64,000 nucleotides of DNA, from positions 186,001-250,000 of the forward strand of contig NZ_RAQJ01000001.1 in NCBI RefSeq assembly GCF_003610635.1, read 5' to 3'. This DNA comes from Ichthyenterobacterium magnum. Lineage in GTDB: Bacteria; Bacteroidota; Bacteroidia; Flavobacteriales; Flavobacteriaceae. A program made the position numbers and the translations under genes. The notes below the pieces were generated by a model. It searched no databases. It was given only the letters and a program-made list of their open reading frames with translations, and was not told where the DNA came from. Below, piece after piece: positions 18,314 to 27,291 of this stretch. Position 1 is the first letter of the stretch, and every line of letters starts with the position of its first letter.

Positions 18314-18880
18314 TTAGGAATTTATTTTCTTTCGAATTCGACTTAAGCTTTCTGGGTGAATCCCAAGATATTTGGCTATTTTATTTACTGGGATTAGAGA
18401 AATATATTGAGATCTTGACTGAAACATTTCTACATATCGTTCTTCAGCAGTTTTAGTTAAAAGGTTTTTTTCTCGATTTGATTTTCTGATATAACCTTGT
18501 TCAGTGAGTATTCGGCTAAATTTATTTGCTTCTAATGAAAAATCATAAGCATACATCAAATCACTTCGCTTAATAACTTCCATATCACAATCCATTAAAG
18601 CTTTTATTTGTATATCTGTTGGTTCTTGCATTAAAAAAGACGTAAAACCACAAACCAATTCATTTTCAAAAAAGAAGTCAATTACTTTCTCAGTCATATA
18701 GCTTTTTATTGCCATTTCAACAATCCCAGAATTTATAAAATAAATAGAATCTTCTATCTGCTCATACGTTGTTATATAATTATCTTTGCTAAACTGAATT
18801 TTACTCACAGAAAAAGGGATGTCTTCATACGATTTATGAGACGTGTTTAATATAATGTTATAGAGTTCGAGAAAAGTCAC
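18314..18880 (-). CDS. Crp/Fnr family regulator (cNMP-binding domain)
   Basis: These 188 residues comprise a cyclic-nucleotide-binding-like beta-roll (about 25-110) and a short C-terminal helix-turn-helix ending in YLGIHPESLSRIRKKI. The recognition helix contains E-S-L-S-R, the E-x-x-S-R arrangement that in E. coli Fnr reads TTGAT half-sites (established for Fnr; its transfer to this protein is inference). No Fnr-type Cys cluster is visible, so any signal must be other than a 4Fe-4S cluster. It is divergent from a second Crp/Fnr gene across 312 bp. Confidence 0.88.
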   Translation of the reverse strand: MTFLELYNIILNTSHKSYEDIPFSVSKIQFSKDNYITTYEQIEDSIYFINSGIVEMAIKSYMTEKVIDFFFENELVCGFTSFLMQEPTDIQIKALMDCDMEVIKRSDLMYAYDFSLEANKFSRILTEQGYIRKSNREKNLLTKTAEERYVEMFQSRSQYISLIPVNKIAKYLGIHPESLSRIRKKINS

Positions 18881-19192
18881 CTTAAATTAAAAAAAGCATT
18901 AACAATATACAAATTTAATATTTTATACACTTTCAATAATAGCTCATAAACTGCTACTCTATACCATATGTGCTTTATAGATTTTGAATTTAACCTTATG
19001 AATAATTAATCTTGAAATAAAAAAGAGATTAACACACTCCAAAGTCATCAAAAATCACAAAACTCTCCTTAAGTTATAGTTGGCAAATGGTATATAACTT
19101 TTAAAAGTTGAGTTATAAAATAAAAACTATTTAAATACCCAAAAATCTATTTAGATTTATATCTTTTAAGAAAAATTATTTTTAATAGTTAT
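18881..19192. other. Intergenic region between two divergent Crp/Fnr genes
   Basis: These 312 very AT-rich bp contain the start regions of both regulators. I see no ORF or strong hairpin, and no ATGAY-N4-ATCAT box in this gap. Confidence 0.4.
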
Positions 19193-19783
19193 ATGACACA
19201 AAACAACATTTACTCTTCTTTAATTAACGCTATAAAGGAACTAGTTACACTTAATGTTGAAGATGTAACTATGATTGAAGATGTCTTCGAGCTTAAAAAA
19301 CATGCTAAAAAAGAAATAGTATTGTTTAAAGGAGAAACTTCTAATCATATGCGTTTTGTTGTTGAGGGCTGTTTGCGTTCTTATTACATTAATGAAGAAG
19401 GTCAAGAATATATTGTGCAATTTGGAATTAAAAATTGGTGGATTAATGATTTGTATAGTTATTTAACCAAAACACCTGCTCAATACTTTGTACAAGCTTT
19501 AAAGCCCACTACAGTGCTTCAAATACATAGAGATAAATTAGAACAGTTATTTGTTAATGTTCCTGCTATGGAGCGCTTTTTTAGAATAAAAATTGAAAAA
19601 GCCTATGTAGCAAATCAAAATAGAACATTGCAATCTATGAGTGAAAGTGCAGAATCACGCTATAAAAATTTTATTAAAAATTATAGAAGTATAGAGCAAG
19701 AAGTCCCTCAGTATATGGTGGCTTCATATTTGGGAATTACACCAGAACACCTAAGTACTATTAGAAAGAATCTTCACAAGTAA
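19193..19783 (+). CDS. Crp/Fnr family regulator
   Basis: The 196 residues have an N-terminal cNMP-binding-type domain (KKEIVLFKGETSNHMRFVVEG) and a C-terminal HTH ending YLGITPEHLSTIRKNLHK. The recognition helix has E-H-L-S-T, lacking the Arg that in Fnr/Crp contacts DNA, so its target should differ from that of 18314. No cysteine cluster is present. It precedes an outer-membrane-type protein, DoxX and an NTF2-like gene on the same strand, which it may control (inference). Confidence 0.88.
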   Translation: MTQNNIYSSLINAIKELVTLNVEDVTMIEDVFELKKHAKKEIVLFKGETSNHMRFVVEGCLRSYYINEEGQEYIVQFGIKNWWINDLYSYLTKTPAQYFVQALKPTTVLQIHRDKLEQLFVNVPAMERFFRIKIEKAYVANQNRTLQSMSESAESRYKNFIKNYRSIEQEVPQYMVASYLGITPEHLSTIRKNLHK

Positions 19784-19854
19784 GTTTCTTAAGACACCAT
19801 AATTTCTTACGCTATTTTGAGTTTCACCTTTGTTGCCTAACAAAAGTAACAGAT

Positions 19855-20481
19855 ATGAAAATAAAAAGAGTGTTTTTAGTATTAGTGCTAATAGGTCAAA
19901 TAGCATATAGTCAAGACATTTCAACACCTATAGAAGGCTTAAGTACAAGTACTAATTTTTACTATCAACACTCATTTCATAAAACGATTGGAGAGAGTAA
20001 ATTCTCGTTTTTTAATCTAAGCTCACTTAAAACAAGTTATGAAAAAGCATCTGTAAATAATTCCTTTTTAGTCAGAAATCAAATATTCTATAATATACAT
20101 AAAAATTGGAACCTAGGTATTACCGGAGAATTAACAAATGGTCAGAAAATAGCTAGATTTGGTCTTCAGTATTTGCTTAAAAGAAAAACATTCATTACTA
20201 GTCTTTATTCTAACATAGCATTCTCTAACAACTCTTCCTTTGTTAATATGCTATACTTTGAGTACAAACCTAAAATAAGTAATGCAACAAACTTCTATAG
20301 TCGCATACAAATTCAGACCACAACTTACTTTGGTGGCGACACACAATACAGTAACCTTTATCGCTTTGGAATAGAATATAAACAATTAAAACTAGGTATT
20401 GGAATGCCTTGGTTTAACCCCTTTAATGCCAAAAAAAGAGGATATAAGTATCTAGGGTTATTTATAGGAATTATACTATAA
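19855..20481 (+). CDS. Secreted/outer-membrane protein of unknown function
   Basis: The 208 residues begin with a Sec signal peptide (MKIKRVFLVLVLIGQIAYSQ). The remainder is rich in alternating hydrophobic and polar residues with aromatic ends (YSNLYRFGIEYKQLKLGIGM), typical of an outer-membrane beta-barrel. No named family is recognised. It lies 71 bp after a Crp/Fnr gene. Confidence 0.6.
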   Translation: MKIKRVFLVLVLIGQIAYSQDISTPIEGLSTSTNFYYQHSFHKTIGESKFSFFNLSSLKTSYEKASVNNSFLVRNQIFYNIHKNWNLGITGELTNGQKIARFGLQYLLKRKTFITSLYSNIAFSNNSSFVNMLYFEYKPKISNATNFYSRIQIQTTTYFGGDTQYSNLYRFGIEYKQLKLGIGMPWFNPFNAKKRGYKYLGLFIGIIL

Positions 20482-20561
20482 AAACAATTTACTTAAGATA
20501 CCTTAATATTTATCATTTTAATACATCTCATCTTTGCATTATAATTAAATAAAACAAAAAA

Positions 20562-21005
20562 ATGAAAGACTTAATTTTTAGAACAAACACAGATTTAAAC
20601 CCCTTAATCATTAGAATACTATTAGGTATTGTAATCTTTGTTCATGGTGCTCAAAAGCTCTTTGGCTGGTTTGGTGGAAGTGGTTTTGAAAACACAATGA
20701 ACTACCTTACAGAAACTATGAATCTCCCTTGGGCAATTGCCTTTTTAACAATCTTATTAGAATCCATTGGAGCCTTTGCATTAATTGTAGGATTAGCAAC
20801 ACGTTTTTTAGCTATATCATTTACAATCATAGCATTAGGCATTGTGTTTACAACACATTTTGAGCACGGATTTTTCATGAACTGGTTTGGAAATCAGGCA
20901 GGAGAAGGCTATGAATACTTTCTATTATGGTTAGGCATGTCTGTAGCATTAATTTTTTCTGGCGGTGGTAGATATGCTCTGGACAGATTAATTGCAAAAA
21001 AATAA
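20562..21005 (+). CDS. DoxX family membrane protein
   Basis: This 147-residue protein has four helices and the DoxX signature near the N-terminus (RILLGIVIFVHGAQKLFGWFGG) and GLATRFLAISF in the middle. DoxX proteins occur in thiosulfate:quinone oxidoreductase and in oxidative-stress complexes, but most members have no assigned role. The following NTF2-like gene begins 17 bp later, so the two are probably cotranscribed. Confidence 0.9.
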   Translation: MKDLIFRTNTDLNPLIIRILLGIVIFVHGAQKLFGWFGGSGFENTMNYLTETMNLPWAIAFLTILLESIGAFALIVGLATRFLAISFTIIALGIVFTTHFEHGFFMNWFGNQAGEGYEYFLLWLGMSVALIFSGGGRYALDRLIAKK

Positions 21006-21022
21006 CTTAAAATAATATACAA

Positions 21023-21436
21023 ATGGAAAATACAAAACAAAATATTACAATAGTACAAGATTATTTCAAAGCATTTCAACAAGGTAATATAAATCAGGTT
21101 TTAGACGCCTTTCATAACGATTGTTTAATAGTAAGTGTTCGTGATGAAAGTCGTAAAAAAAATCAATTGCATGGAACTTATAGAACTAAGGAAAGTGCAA
21201 AACAGTTTTTGCAGAATATTGTCGACCATTTTAACACAGAAGAATTCATTGTAGATAAAATTATTGCAGAAAACAATGTTGTATTTGCAAACGGAAAATT
21301 TAGACACAAAGTAAAAGCAACAGGTAAGCTGTTTATTAGCGACTGGGTACAACGTAGTATTATAGAAAATAATAAGATTAAAGAGTATAGATTTTATGAA
21401 GATTCTGCAGCCTTTGTAAAGGCTTCAATGACATAG
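21023..21436 (+). CDS. NTF2-like / SnoaL-type nuclear transport factor 2 family protein
   Basis: The 137 residues have the NTF2-like plan: an N-terminal helix pair with YFKAFQQGNINQVLDAFHNDC, then a curved sheet including FANGKFRHKVKATGKLF and DWVQRSIIENNKIKEYRFYE. Proteins of this fold are small enzymes or ligand binders in the cytoplasm. The catalytic role is not predictable. It is probably in an operon with the DoxX gene. Confidence 0.82.
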   Translation: MENTKQNITIVQDYFKAFQQGNINQVLDAFHNDCLIVSVRDESRKKNQLHGTYRTKESAKQFLQNIVDHFNTEEFIVDKIIAENNVVFANGKFRHKVKATGKLFISDWVQRSIIENNKIKEYRFYEDSAAFVKASMT

Positions 21437-21507
21437 TGAGAACTTAATTAGTAATTATATCTAAATAGCAAATCAAACTAAAAAATAATAAACATAAACA
21501 ACTGTAT

Positions 21508-22539
21508 ATGAAAACATTACCCCTTACAATTATCCTATTCGCATTAGTACAATTAACAAAAGCTCAAAACATAAATATTCCTAATGCTAATTTTAAAAAT
21601 GCCTTGCTTAATACCAATTGCGTAGATACTAATGGTGATGGTAATTACGATAGTGATGCAGATACAAATGATGATGGTGAAATTCAAATAAGTGAGGCAG
21701 AAAATGTAATAAGCTTAAACATTAGTTTTAATCATATAGACTCGTTAGAAGGTATTGACCAATTTACTAATCTTGAAGAGTTATCTTGTAATGATAATAG
21801 GTTAATTAGTCTTGATGTAACTCAAAACATAAATCTAAAAAAATTATACTGCTTTAATAATCAAATCTTATATCTTAATATATCACAGAATTTAAACCTC
21901 AAAACTTTAGATTGTCATACCAACCAACTAACTGGCATAGATATTTCTAATAATACACAATTAGTAAACTTGCTTTGTTATTCCAATCTATTACAATATT
22001 TAAACACATCTAATAACATTAACCTCGAAGTTTTAAATTGTTGGGGCAACCGATTACTAGCTTTAGATTTTACTCAAAACACAAACCTTAACGTGCTTTT
22101 TTGTTACTTAAACCAGTTAACCTCATTAAATCTTAAAAATGGAAATAATACAGCTTTAAATATTATGTGGGCACAGGTTAACAATAATTTAAGTTGTATA
22201 GAGGTTGATTCAGTAAATTATCCTGCTTCAAATGAAGGTTGGATCAAATCTGATTTAGCAACATATAGTCAAAATTGTAGCACTTTAAAAATTGATGATT
22301 TTGAAAAAGAGTTGCAGATAGCATTTTATCCAAACCCTGTTGAGGCTATTTTAAATATAAATACCTCAACTTCAGTAACAATAAAATCTATTAAGATTTA
22401 CGATACCTATGGAAAATTAATGACTCAAGAAAATTCACAATTTAACTCAATAGCTGTATCTCATTTAAGCAAAGGTTTTTATTTAGTTGATATAGAGACA
22501 AATAAGGGCAGTATTACTAAAAAAATAATTAAAAAATAA
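21508..22539 (+). CDS. LRR protein with type IX secretion C-terminal sorting domain
   Basis: The 343 residues comprise a signal peptide (to about residue 19, ending TKAQ), a DTNGDGNYDSDADTNDDGE acidic calcium-binding-like segment, and about six LRR units of about 21 residues with conserved LYC/LDC/LLC starts. The C-terminal domain of about 70 residues (FYPNPVEAILNI ... GFYLVDIETNKGSITKKIIKK) is a classic T9SS type A signal. It should be exported by the type IX system and attached to the cell surface or released. The LRR part resembles the lipoprotein at 16746. Confidence 0.9.
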   Translation: MKTLPLTIILFALVQLTKAQNINIPNANFKNALLNTNCVDTNGDGNYDSDADTNDDGEIQISEAENVISLNISFNHIDSLEGIDQFTNLEELSCNDNRLISLDVTQNINLKKLYCFNNQILYLNISQNLNLKTLDCHTNQLTGIDISNNTQLVNLLCYSNLLQYLNTSNNINLEVLNCWGNRLLALDFTQNTNLNVLFCYLNQLTSLNLKNGNNTALNIMWAQVNNNLSCIEVDSVNYPASNEGWIKSDLATYSQNCSTLKIDDFEKELQIAFYPNPVEAILNINTSTSVTIKSIKIYDTYGKLMTQENSQFNSIAVSHLSKGFYLVDIETNKGSITKKIIKK

Positions 22540-22550
22540 ACTTTAAAAGA

Positions 22551-23552
22551 ATGAAATCAATAGTCATAAAAAACGCATACGGATTAGAAAATACAACTGT
22601 AGAAAATCAAGACATTCCTACTATTCAAGATAATGAGGTTTTGGTAAAAGTAAAAGCGATGTCTTTAAATCAATTAGACTTAATGGTGGCAAAGGGGGCA
22701 TTTGCAACTAAATTGCCACACACTTTAGGTTCTGATGCTGTTGGTATTGTAAAAAAAATAGGTACTCATGTTACCAAGTTTAATGTTGGAGATACAGTTT
22801 CAACACACTTTGTTCAATCATGGCAATCTGGAGTTCTAAAAGCCAGTGATTCACAAAGTTCTTTAGGAACAAGTGTTAAAGGTGTATTTTCAGAATATAT
22901 TTCATTGTCAGAAAACGCGTTAGTAAAAGCACCTCAAAACCTTACTGTAGAAGAAGCTTCAACCTTGCCAATTGCAGGACTTACCGCTTGGGAAACGCTT
23001 GTTAATTTTGGAAACTTAAAAGCAGGACAAACTGTATTGCTACAAGGTACAGGAGGCGTTTCCATTTTTGCTTTACAATTTGCAAAAATGATAGGTGCTA
23101 AAGTCATTCTTATTTCTAGTAATGATGAAAAACTAAAAACTGCGAAATCTTTAGGAGCAGATGAGGTAGTGAATTACAGAACAAATCCCGATTGGCAAGA
23201 TAAAGTATTGAAAATCACCAAAGGAAATGGTGTAGATTTAGCTTTAGAAATCTCCTGGGCTGGAATAAATAAAACAATCACTGCTATGAAAACAAGTGGC
23301 AAAATTGCGGTTATTGGAATGTTAGGTGGTACCGAGGTACAATTATCGGTATTCGACCTTATTCAGCGTAGTTTAACGATAAAAGCTATGTATGTTGGTT
23401 CTAAATCTAGTTTTGAGGAAATGAATAACGCTATAGAAGTCAACAATATTAAACCTATAATTGATAGAGTTTTTAGTGTATCAGAATTACCAGAAGCAAT
23501 AGCACATTTTGAAAAAAGCAAGCATTTAGGTAAAGTCGTACTTATTTTTTAA
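22551..23552 (+). CDS. MDR family NAD(P)-dependent alcohol dehydrogenase / quinone oxidoreductase-like
   Basis: The 333 residues contain an N-terminal GroES-like domain and a Rossmann domain with the coenzyme motif GTGGVSIFALQFAKMIGAKV. The structural zinc cysteines of zinc alcohol dehydrogenases are absent, which points to the zinc-free quinone-oxidoreductase/zeta-crystallin side of the family. The substrate is unknown. It follows the T9SS LRR gene by 11 bp, but a functional link is not evident. Confidence 0.88.
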   Translation: MKSIVIKNAYGLENTTVENQDIPTIQDNEVLVKVKAMSLNQLDLMVAKGAFATKLPHTLGSDAVGIVKKIGTHVTKFNVGDTVSTHFVQSWQSGVLKASDSQSSLGTSVKGVFSEYISLSENALVKAPQNLTVEEASTLPIAGLTAWETLVNFGNLKAGQTVLLQGTGGVSIFALQFAKMIGAKVILISSNDEKLKTAKSLGADEVVNYRTNPDWQDKVLKITKGNGVDLALEISWAGINKTITAMKTSGKIAVIGMLGGTEVQLSVFDLIQRSLTIKAMYVGSKSSFEEMNNAIEVNNIKPIIDRVFSVSELPEAIAHFEKSKHLGKVVLIF

Positions 23553-23600
23553 TAAAAAAAACAGTAACTCTAAATAATTAGTATAGTTTAGCTCAAAAAA

Positions 23601-24416
23601 ATGAAAAAAATCTTATTTTTAATAATAGCATTAATAGTAATTACATCTTGTAAAACAGAACAACCAACCGAAATAATTGTTATAGGAAACCTACACAAAC
23701 CAGCATCAAATTATAATCCAGAAATACTCTTCAATATATTAGAAAATCTACAACCAGACTTTATTTTACACGAAATAGATTCTTCTTTTTTCACATCAGA
23801 TTTTAAGTTTAGCAAACCCTATGATGAGAATGAAGGTATGGCTTCTAAAAAATATATAGAAAAATACCCAGCAACACAGTTAAGACCCTATGAGTTTGAA
23901 GGCAGAAACCAATATAGAAGAGATAAAGGTATGCGCCCAACAGATAGATTAACACTTAAGTTGTTAGACAGCCTAAGTAAAGTGAATTTACTCACAACAG
24001 AGCAATCAGAAATTTTCAATACTTACCAAGCACTTTTAGAGCCTTTAAAAGTACGTGCAGCAAAATCACCAGAACACTTTAACAATCCTCAAACAGATAG
24101 TATTTGTGAACGACGTCAATTTTATCAATATCAAATGATTCCTAAAATCACAAATGTTCGTGAAGAATTTTCAAAGCGGTTTGTAACCAAACCTAATGGC
24201 GAAAAAATAAGCTACAGAAATGGTTACCAACTTTGGGCAGATTTTTGGGATACGAGAAACAAAACAATGGCAAAAAACATATTGAAGATTTCGGAACAAA
24301 ATAAGGAAAAACGAATTGTTGTATTGACTGGTTTTATGCATCGCTATTATCTTTTAAAGGAATTGAAGCGATTAACTAAAGGGGAAAAATATAGTTTTAA
24401 AGAATTTTATGAATAA
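23601..24416 (+). CDS. Lipoprotein with TraB/Tiki-like (DUF5694-type) motifs
   Basis: The 271 residues begin with a lipoprotein signal (ALIVITSCKTEQ, Cys18). Features are IVIGNLHKP, LHEID and, near the end, GFMHRYYLLKEL. The spacing of the G..H, E.D and G.xH elements resembles the TraB/GumN/EreA-ChaN superfamily, some of whose members are metal-dependent hydrolases; this assignment is tentative. It probably faces the periplasm. The next gene, also a lipoprotein, follows after 126 bp. Confidence 0.65.
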   Translation: MKKILFLIIALIVITSCKTEQPTEIIVIGNLHKPASNYNPEILFNILENLQPDFILHEIDSSFFTSDFKFSKPYDENEGMASKKYIEKYPATQLRPYEFEGRNQYRRDKGMRPTDRLTLKLLDSLSKVNLLTTEQSEIFNTYQALLEPLKVRAAKSPEHFNNPQTDSICERRQFYQYQMIPKITNVREEFSKRFVTKPNGEKISYRNGYQLWADFWDTRNKTMAKNILKISEQNKEKRIVVLTGFMHRYYLLKELKRLTKGEKYSFKEFYE

Positions 24417-24542
24417 AAAAAAAGATAAAATATGTATCATTGAATACGCTCTAATGAGCTTTTAAAATTAGATAACTATTTAAGTTTGTAATACAAATTA
24501 GGCAATTTAATTTATACACCACTATAACAAATATCATGTCAA

Positions 24543-25481
24543 ATGAAAACAATCATTCAAGTATGCGTACTCTTAGTATTACTAGTGAACTGCACTAATA
24601 AAAATAAAACAATTTCTCAGATTGCTAAAGGCAAACAAAATTATACCACAAATGTAAATCTATGCGTACAAAATAATAAAATATCTAATGATTGGATAAA
24701 GGCAATAACCATAAGACATAGTGAAAAATTTATTGATTCATTATCTCAAGTAGAAAGAACCTTAACCAAAGAAGAAATAGAATGGTATAAGCTTGTTAAT
24801 TCTAGAGCTCCGCAATGGAATCAGTTAAAAGATTCATTAAAAGTACCTTTTGGGGATATTTACATCAATGACACTACTTATGTTTATCTTGGGTATCAAG
24901 GGCATGATGACGCGTTTACCTATAAATATCAAACAGTCTGTTTCAACCTAACCGCTTTGGTAAAAGAGTATGGTTCAGCCAAACAGGCTAAAAATAAAAT
25001 TCGTATGGATCGATTTTTTGCCCATGAATACACCCATTTGTTGTCTAAAGAATGGGCAAAACAAACTGAACAAAATCTCAAAACATTTAAAGATAGTATT
25101 TTATGGGAATGCATGTATGAAGGCTTAGGTATGTACAGATCAATGTCAGACAAATGGTTTCCTAAAGGAGATTCGCTATCAACAGTTGCCGATAAAACAT
25201 TTGAAACATTATACCCAATTTTTACGGAACGTTTAATAACAATTGAGACTTCTGAAAATCTAACCCAAGACGATAAAATAAGACTTCATAAAAATCTTTC
25301 ACGAGGCTCTATGAAAAAAAAGTGGGGAGCTTTACCTGTAGCTGTTTGGCTTGCCATGGAATCTAAAGGCAATGATAAAAATTTAATTCCATGGATAAAA
25401 ATGGGCTCAAAAGCATTAATTCCTTTAGCTAAAAAGTATTTAACAGGCAAAAGTAAAATTAAGTTTAAAAAAGTGTTTTAA
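24543..25481 (+). CDS. Putative gluzincin-type metallopeptidase lipoprotein
   Basis: The 312 residues begin with a lipoprotein signal (LLVLLVNCTNKN, Cys17). In the middle is FAHEYTHLLSKEW, which contains the zinc-binding H-E-x-x-H motif. It is followed after about 30 residues by ECMYEGLGMY, whose Glu could be the third ligand, as in gluzincins such as the DUF2268 group. It is therefore probably a periplasmic or surface zinc peptidase of unknown substrate. It is single on its strand, and the downstream gene converges. Confidence 0.7.
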   Translation: MKTIIQVCVLLVLLVNCTNKNKTISQIAKGKQNYTTNVNLCVQNNKISNDWIKAITIRHSEKFIDSLSQVERTLTKEEIEWYKLVNSRAPQWNQLKDSLKVPFGDIYINDTTYVYLGYQGHDDAFTYKYQTVCFNLTALVKEYGSAKQAKNKIRMDRFFAHEYTHLLSKEWAKQTEQNLKTFKDSILWECMYEGLGMYRSMSDKWFPKGDSLSTVADKTFETLYPIFTERLITIETSENLTQDDKIRLHKNLSRGSMKKKWGALPVAVWLAMESKGNDKNLIPWIKMGSKALIPLAKKYLTGKSKIKFKKVF

Positions 25482-25594
25482 AAAATGGTACTCATTTATT
25501 TGGTATGTTTACTCTCTAAATGCAATATCTGTAGCCTGCAAAAACCCCAACTCTTTTAATTTTAAACATATTGTGAGGTTTTTAATTTATATCT

Positions 25595-27091
25595 TTAATT
25601 ATTAAACGTAATAACTCTTAATCGTCCATTGCCACTAGGAGCTACTTCTGATACATAGATCTTAGATTTATCATTTGACATGGCTACTCCTAAAGGAGCT
25701 CTAAAAGTAGCCTCTTCTCCATAACCATCATTGTTACCAACTGCTCCAGTACCTATTTTATCAAACTCCAAAGTATTGATGTTTATCCTAAAAACCGCAT
25801 GACCATTATAGCTCGTAGTATACAAATAATCATCTACTATAATAATTGGACCGAGATTACCAATAGGTAAGTTTAGAAACGGAATAATAGTTCCATTCAT
25901 ATTAACTTTACTGATAACTCCATCATTCCAATTTGTTACATAAAACACCTCATTTATTTTATCAAAAGTAACTCCTGATGCCTTATTAAACGTTCCGCCA
26001 GAAGCAAACTCTGTTTTTAATCCAGTTTGGTCAATTTTAAACATTTTATTTGTAGGCGGTTCCATCACATATATATTTTCATCATTGTCAATCTCTAAAC
26101 CAGAAGGTTCTCCAATACCTGAATAAAAGACTTCTGAGCTAGTTCCATCATGGCTTATTTTTGTTATTATACCTGGGGCATTCCATCCTGTTACATACAA
26201 ATTTTCATTACTATCAAAAATACTTCCTACAGGCCATGAAGGTAAGTTATCTTTAAAAAGTGACACATTACCATCTGGTGTTACTTTATATATTTTAGTA
26301 CCATTCCACTGGTTTACAAACCCATTGCTATTAACAAAAATATTGTCTTCACTATCTACAGATATTCCGTCATTACCAGGATAGTCTGATACAAGAGTTG
26401 CTACAGAAAAGTAAGGCTCTGATAGCATATTAACAGTAATAGTCCAATCTGTTTCAGAAACCCCATCTTCTGCTACAACTTTATAGACAACTGGATTAGT
26501 GAAATCGTTTAATGTAACCCCAGATTCTTGCTCAACTCCATTAATATTAATCGAAGCACCTGTTGAAATTAAAAATGTTGCAATTAATTGATTTATTGGT
26601 GATCCAAAAGTTACATCAACAACAATTGTTTTATTTGTCTCGTCTATATTTGCTTGATTTTCTTGATAATTTAAAATCTCAAAAGCGTTTATATTACTTT
26701 CTGTAGAAGCTGCTCTCTCGGTTATAGTCACTGTCCAACTAGATTCAGTAACACCATCTTCAGCTAATATGGTATATACTACTGGGCTTGTAAAGTTATT
26801 AGCTGTTACACTTGAGACTTGAGGTATACCATTAACTGTTACAGACGCTCCTGCAGAAATAGAAAACGTAGCAACTAGTTGGTTAATTGGAGCTCCTAAA
26901 TTAACCTGTACTGAAATAGTTTTATTAGTTGCATTAATTGTAGCTTGACCCTCTTGATGATTTAATACTTGAAAAGTGAGAATATCACTTTCGTTTGACA
27001 AAACTGCCTCATTGTTGGCATCATCTTTTTTGCTACAAGAAATTGATAATACAATTAAAATAATAAAGTAAATTTTTTGTTTAAGTTTCAT
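25595..27091 (-). CDS. Lipoprotein with two DUF5018-like repeats and a C-terminal NHL/SMP-30 beta-propeller
   Basis: The 498 residues comprise a lipoprotein signal (VLSISCSKKDD), then two tandem domains of about 90 residues that are near copies of each other (about 35-125 and 128-215; both contain NQLVATF/NQLIATF and VxAEDGVxExxWTxTV). A beta-propeller from about 228 follows, with repeated motifs such as GNDGISVDSEDNIFV and PSGLEIDNDENIYV. The likely location is the outer membrane surface, with a ligand-binding role. An AraC-type regulator gene lies upstream on the same strand (201-bp gap) and may regulate it. Confidence 0.82.
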   Translation of the reverse strand: MKLKQKIYFIILIVLSISCSKKDDANNEAVLSNESDILTFQVLNHQEGQATINATNKTISVQVNLGAPINQLVATFSISAGASVTVNGIPQVSSVTANNFTSPVVYTILAEDGVTESSWTVTITERAASTESNINAFEILNYQENQANIDETNKTIVVDVTFGSPINQLIATFLISTGASININGVEQESGVTLNDFTNPVVYKVVAEDGVSETDWTITVNMLSEPYFSVATLVSDYPGNDGISVDSEDNIFVNSNGFVNQWNGTKIYKVTPDGNVSLFKDNLPSWPVGSIFDSNENLYVTGWNAPGIITKISHDGTSSEVFYSGIGEPSGLEIDNDENIYVMEPPTNKMFKIDQTGLKTEFASGGTFNKASGVTFDKINEVFYVTNWNDGVISKVNMNGTIIPFLNLPIGNLGPIIIVDDYLYTTSYNGHAVFRININTLEFDKIGTGAVGNNDGYGEEATFRAPLGVAMSNDKSKIYVSEVAPSGNGRLRVITFNN

Positions 27092-27291
27092 AGCTGTTTT
27101 TTTGTTCAGTAAATGTTAGAATTAAAATATGAGCAGAATAAACAGAGATGTTAATTCTCAATATATTTCATATAATATTCTATAAAAATATCTATGAAAA
27201 AGCACATTTCATTAGTTACACAAGATGTAACAGTTCATTTAGATAGAAAAAAACTAAATACAAGTATTAGTATTACATAATTAGCCAAAAA

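Noticed and set aside
24524-24537. ATAACAAATATCAT resembles the Fnr-like box
   Set aside because: It ends only 5 bp before the ATG at 24543 and has no -7 element 22 bp downstream; the first half-site lacks G.
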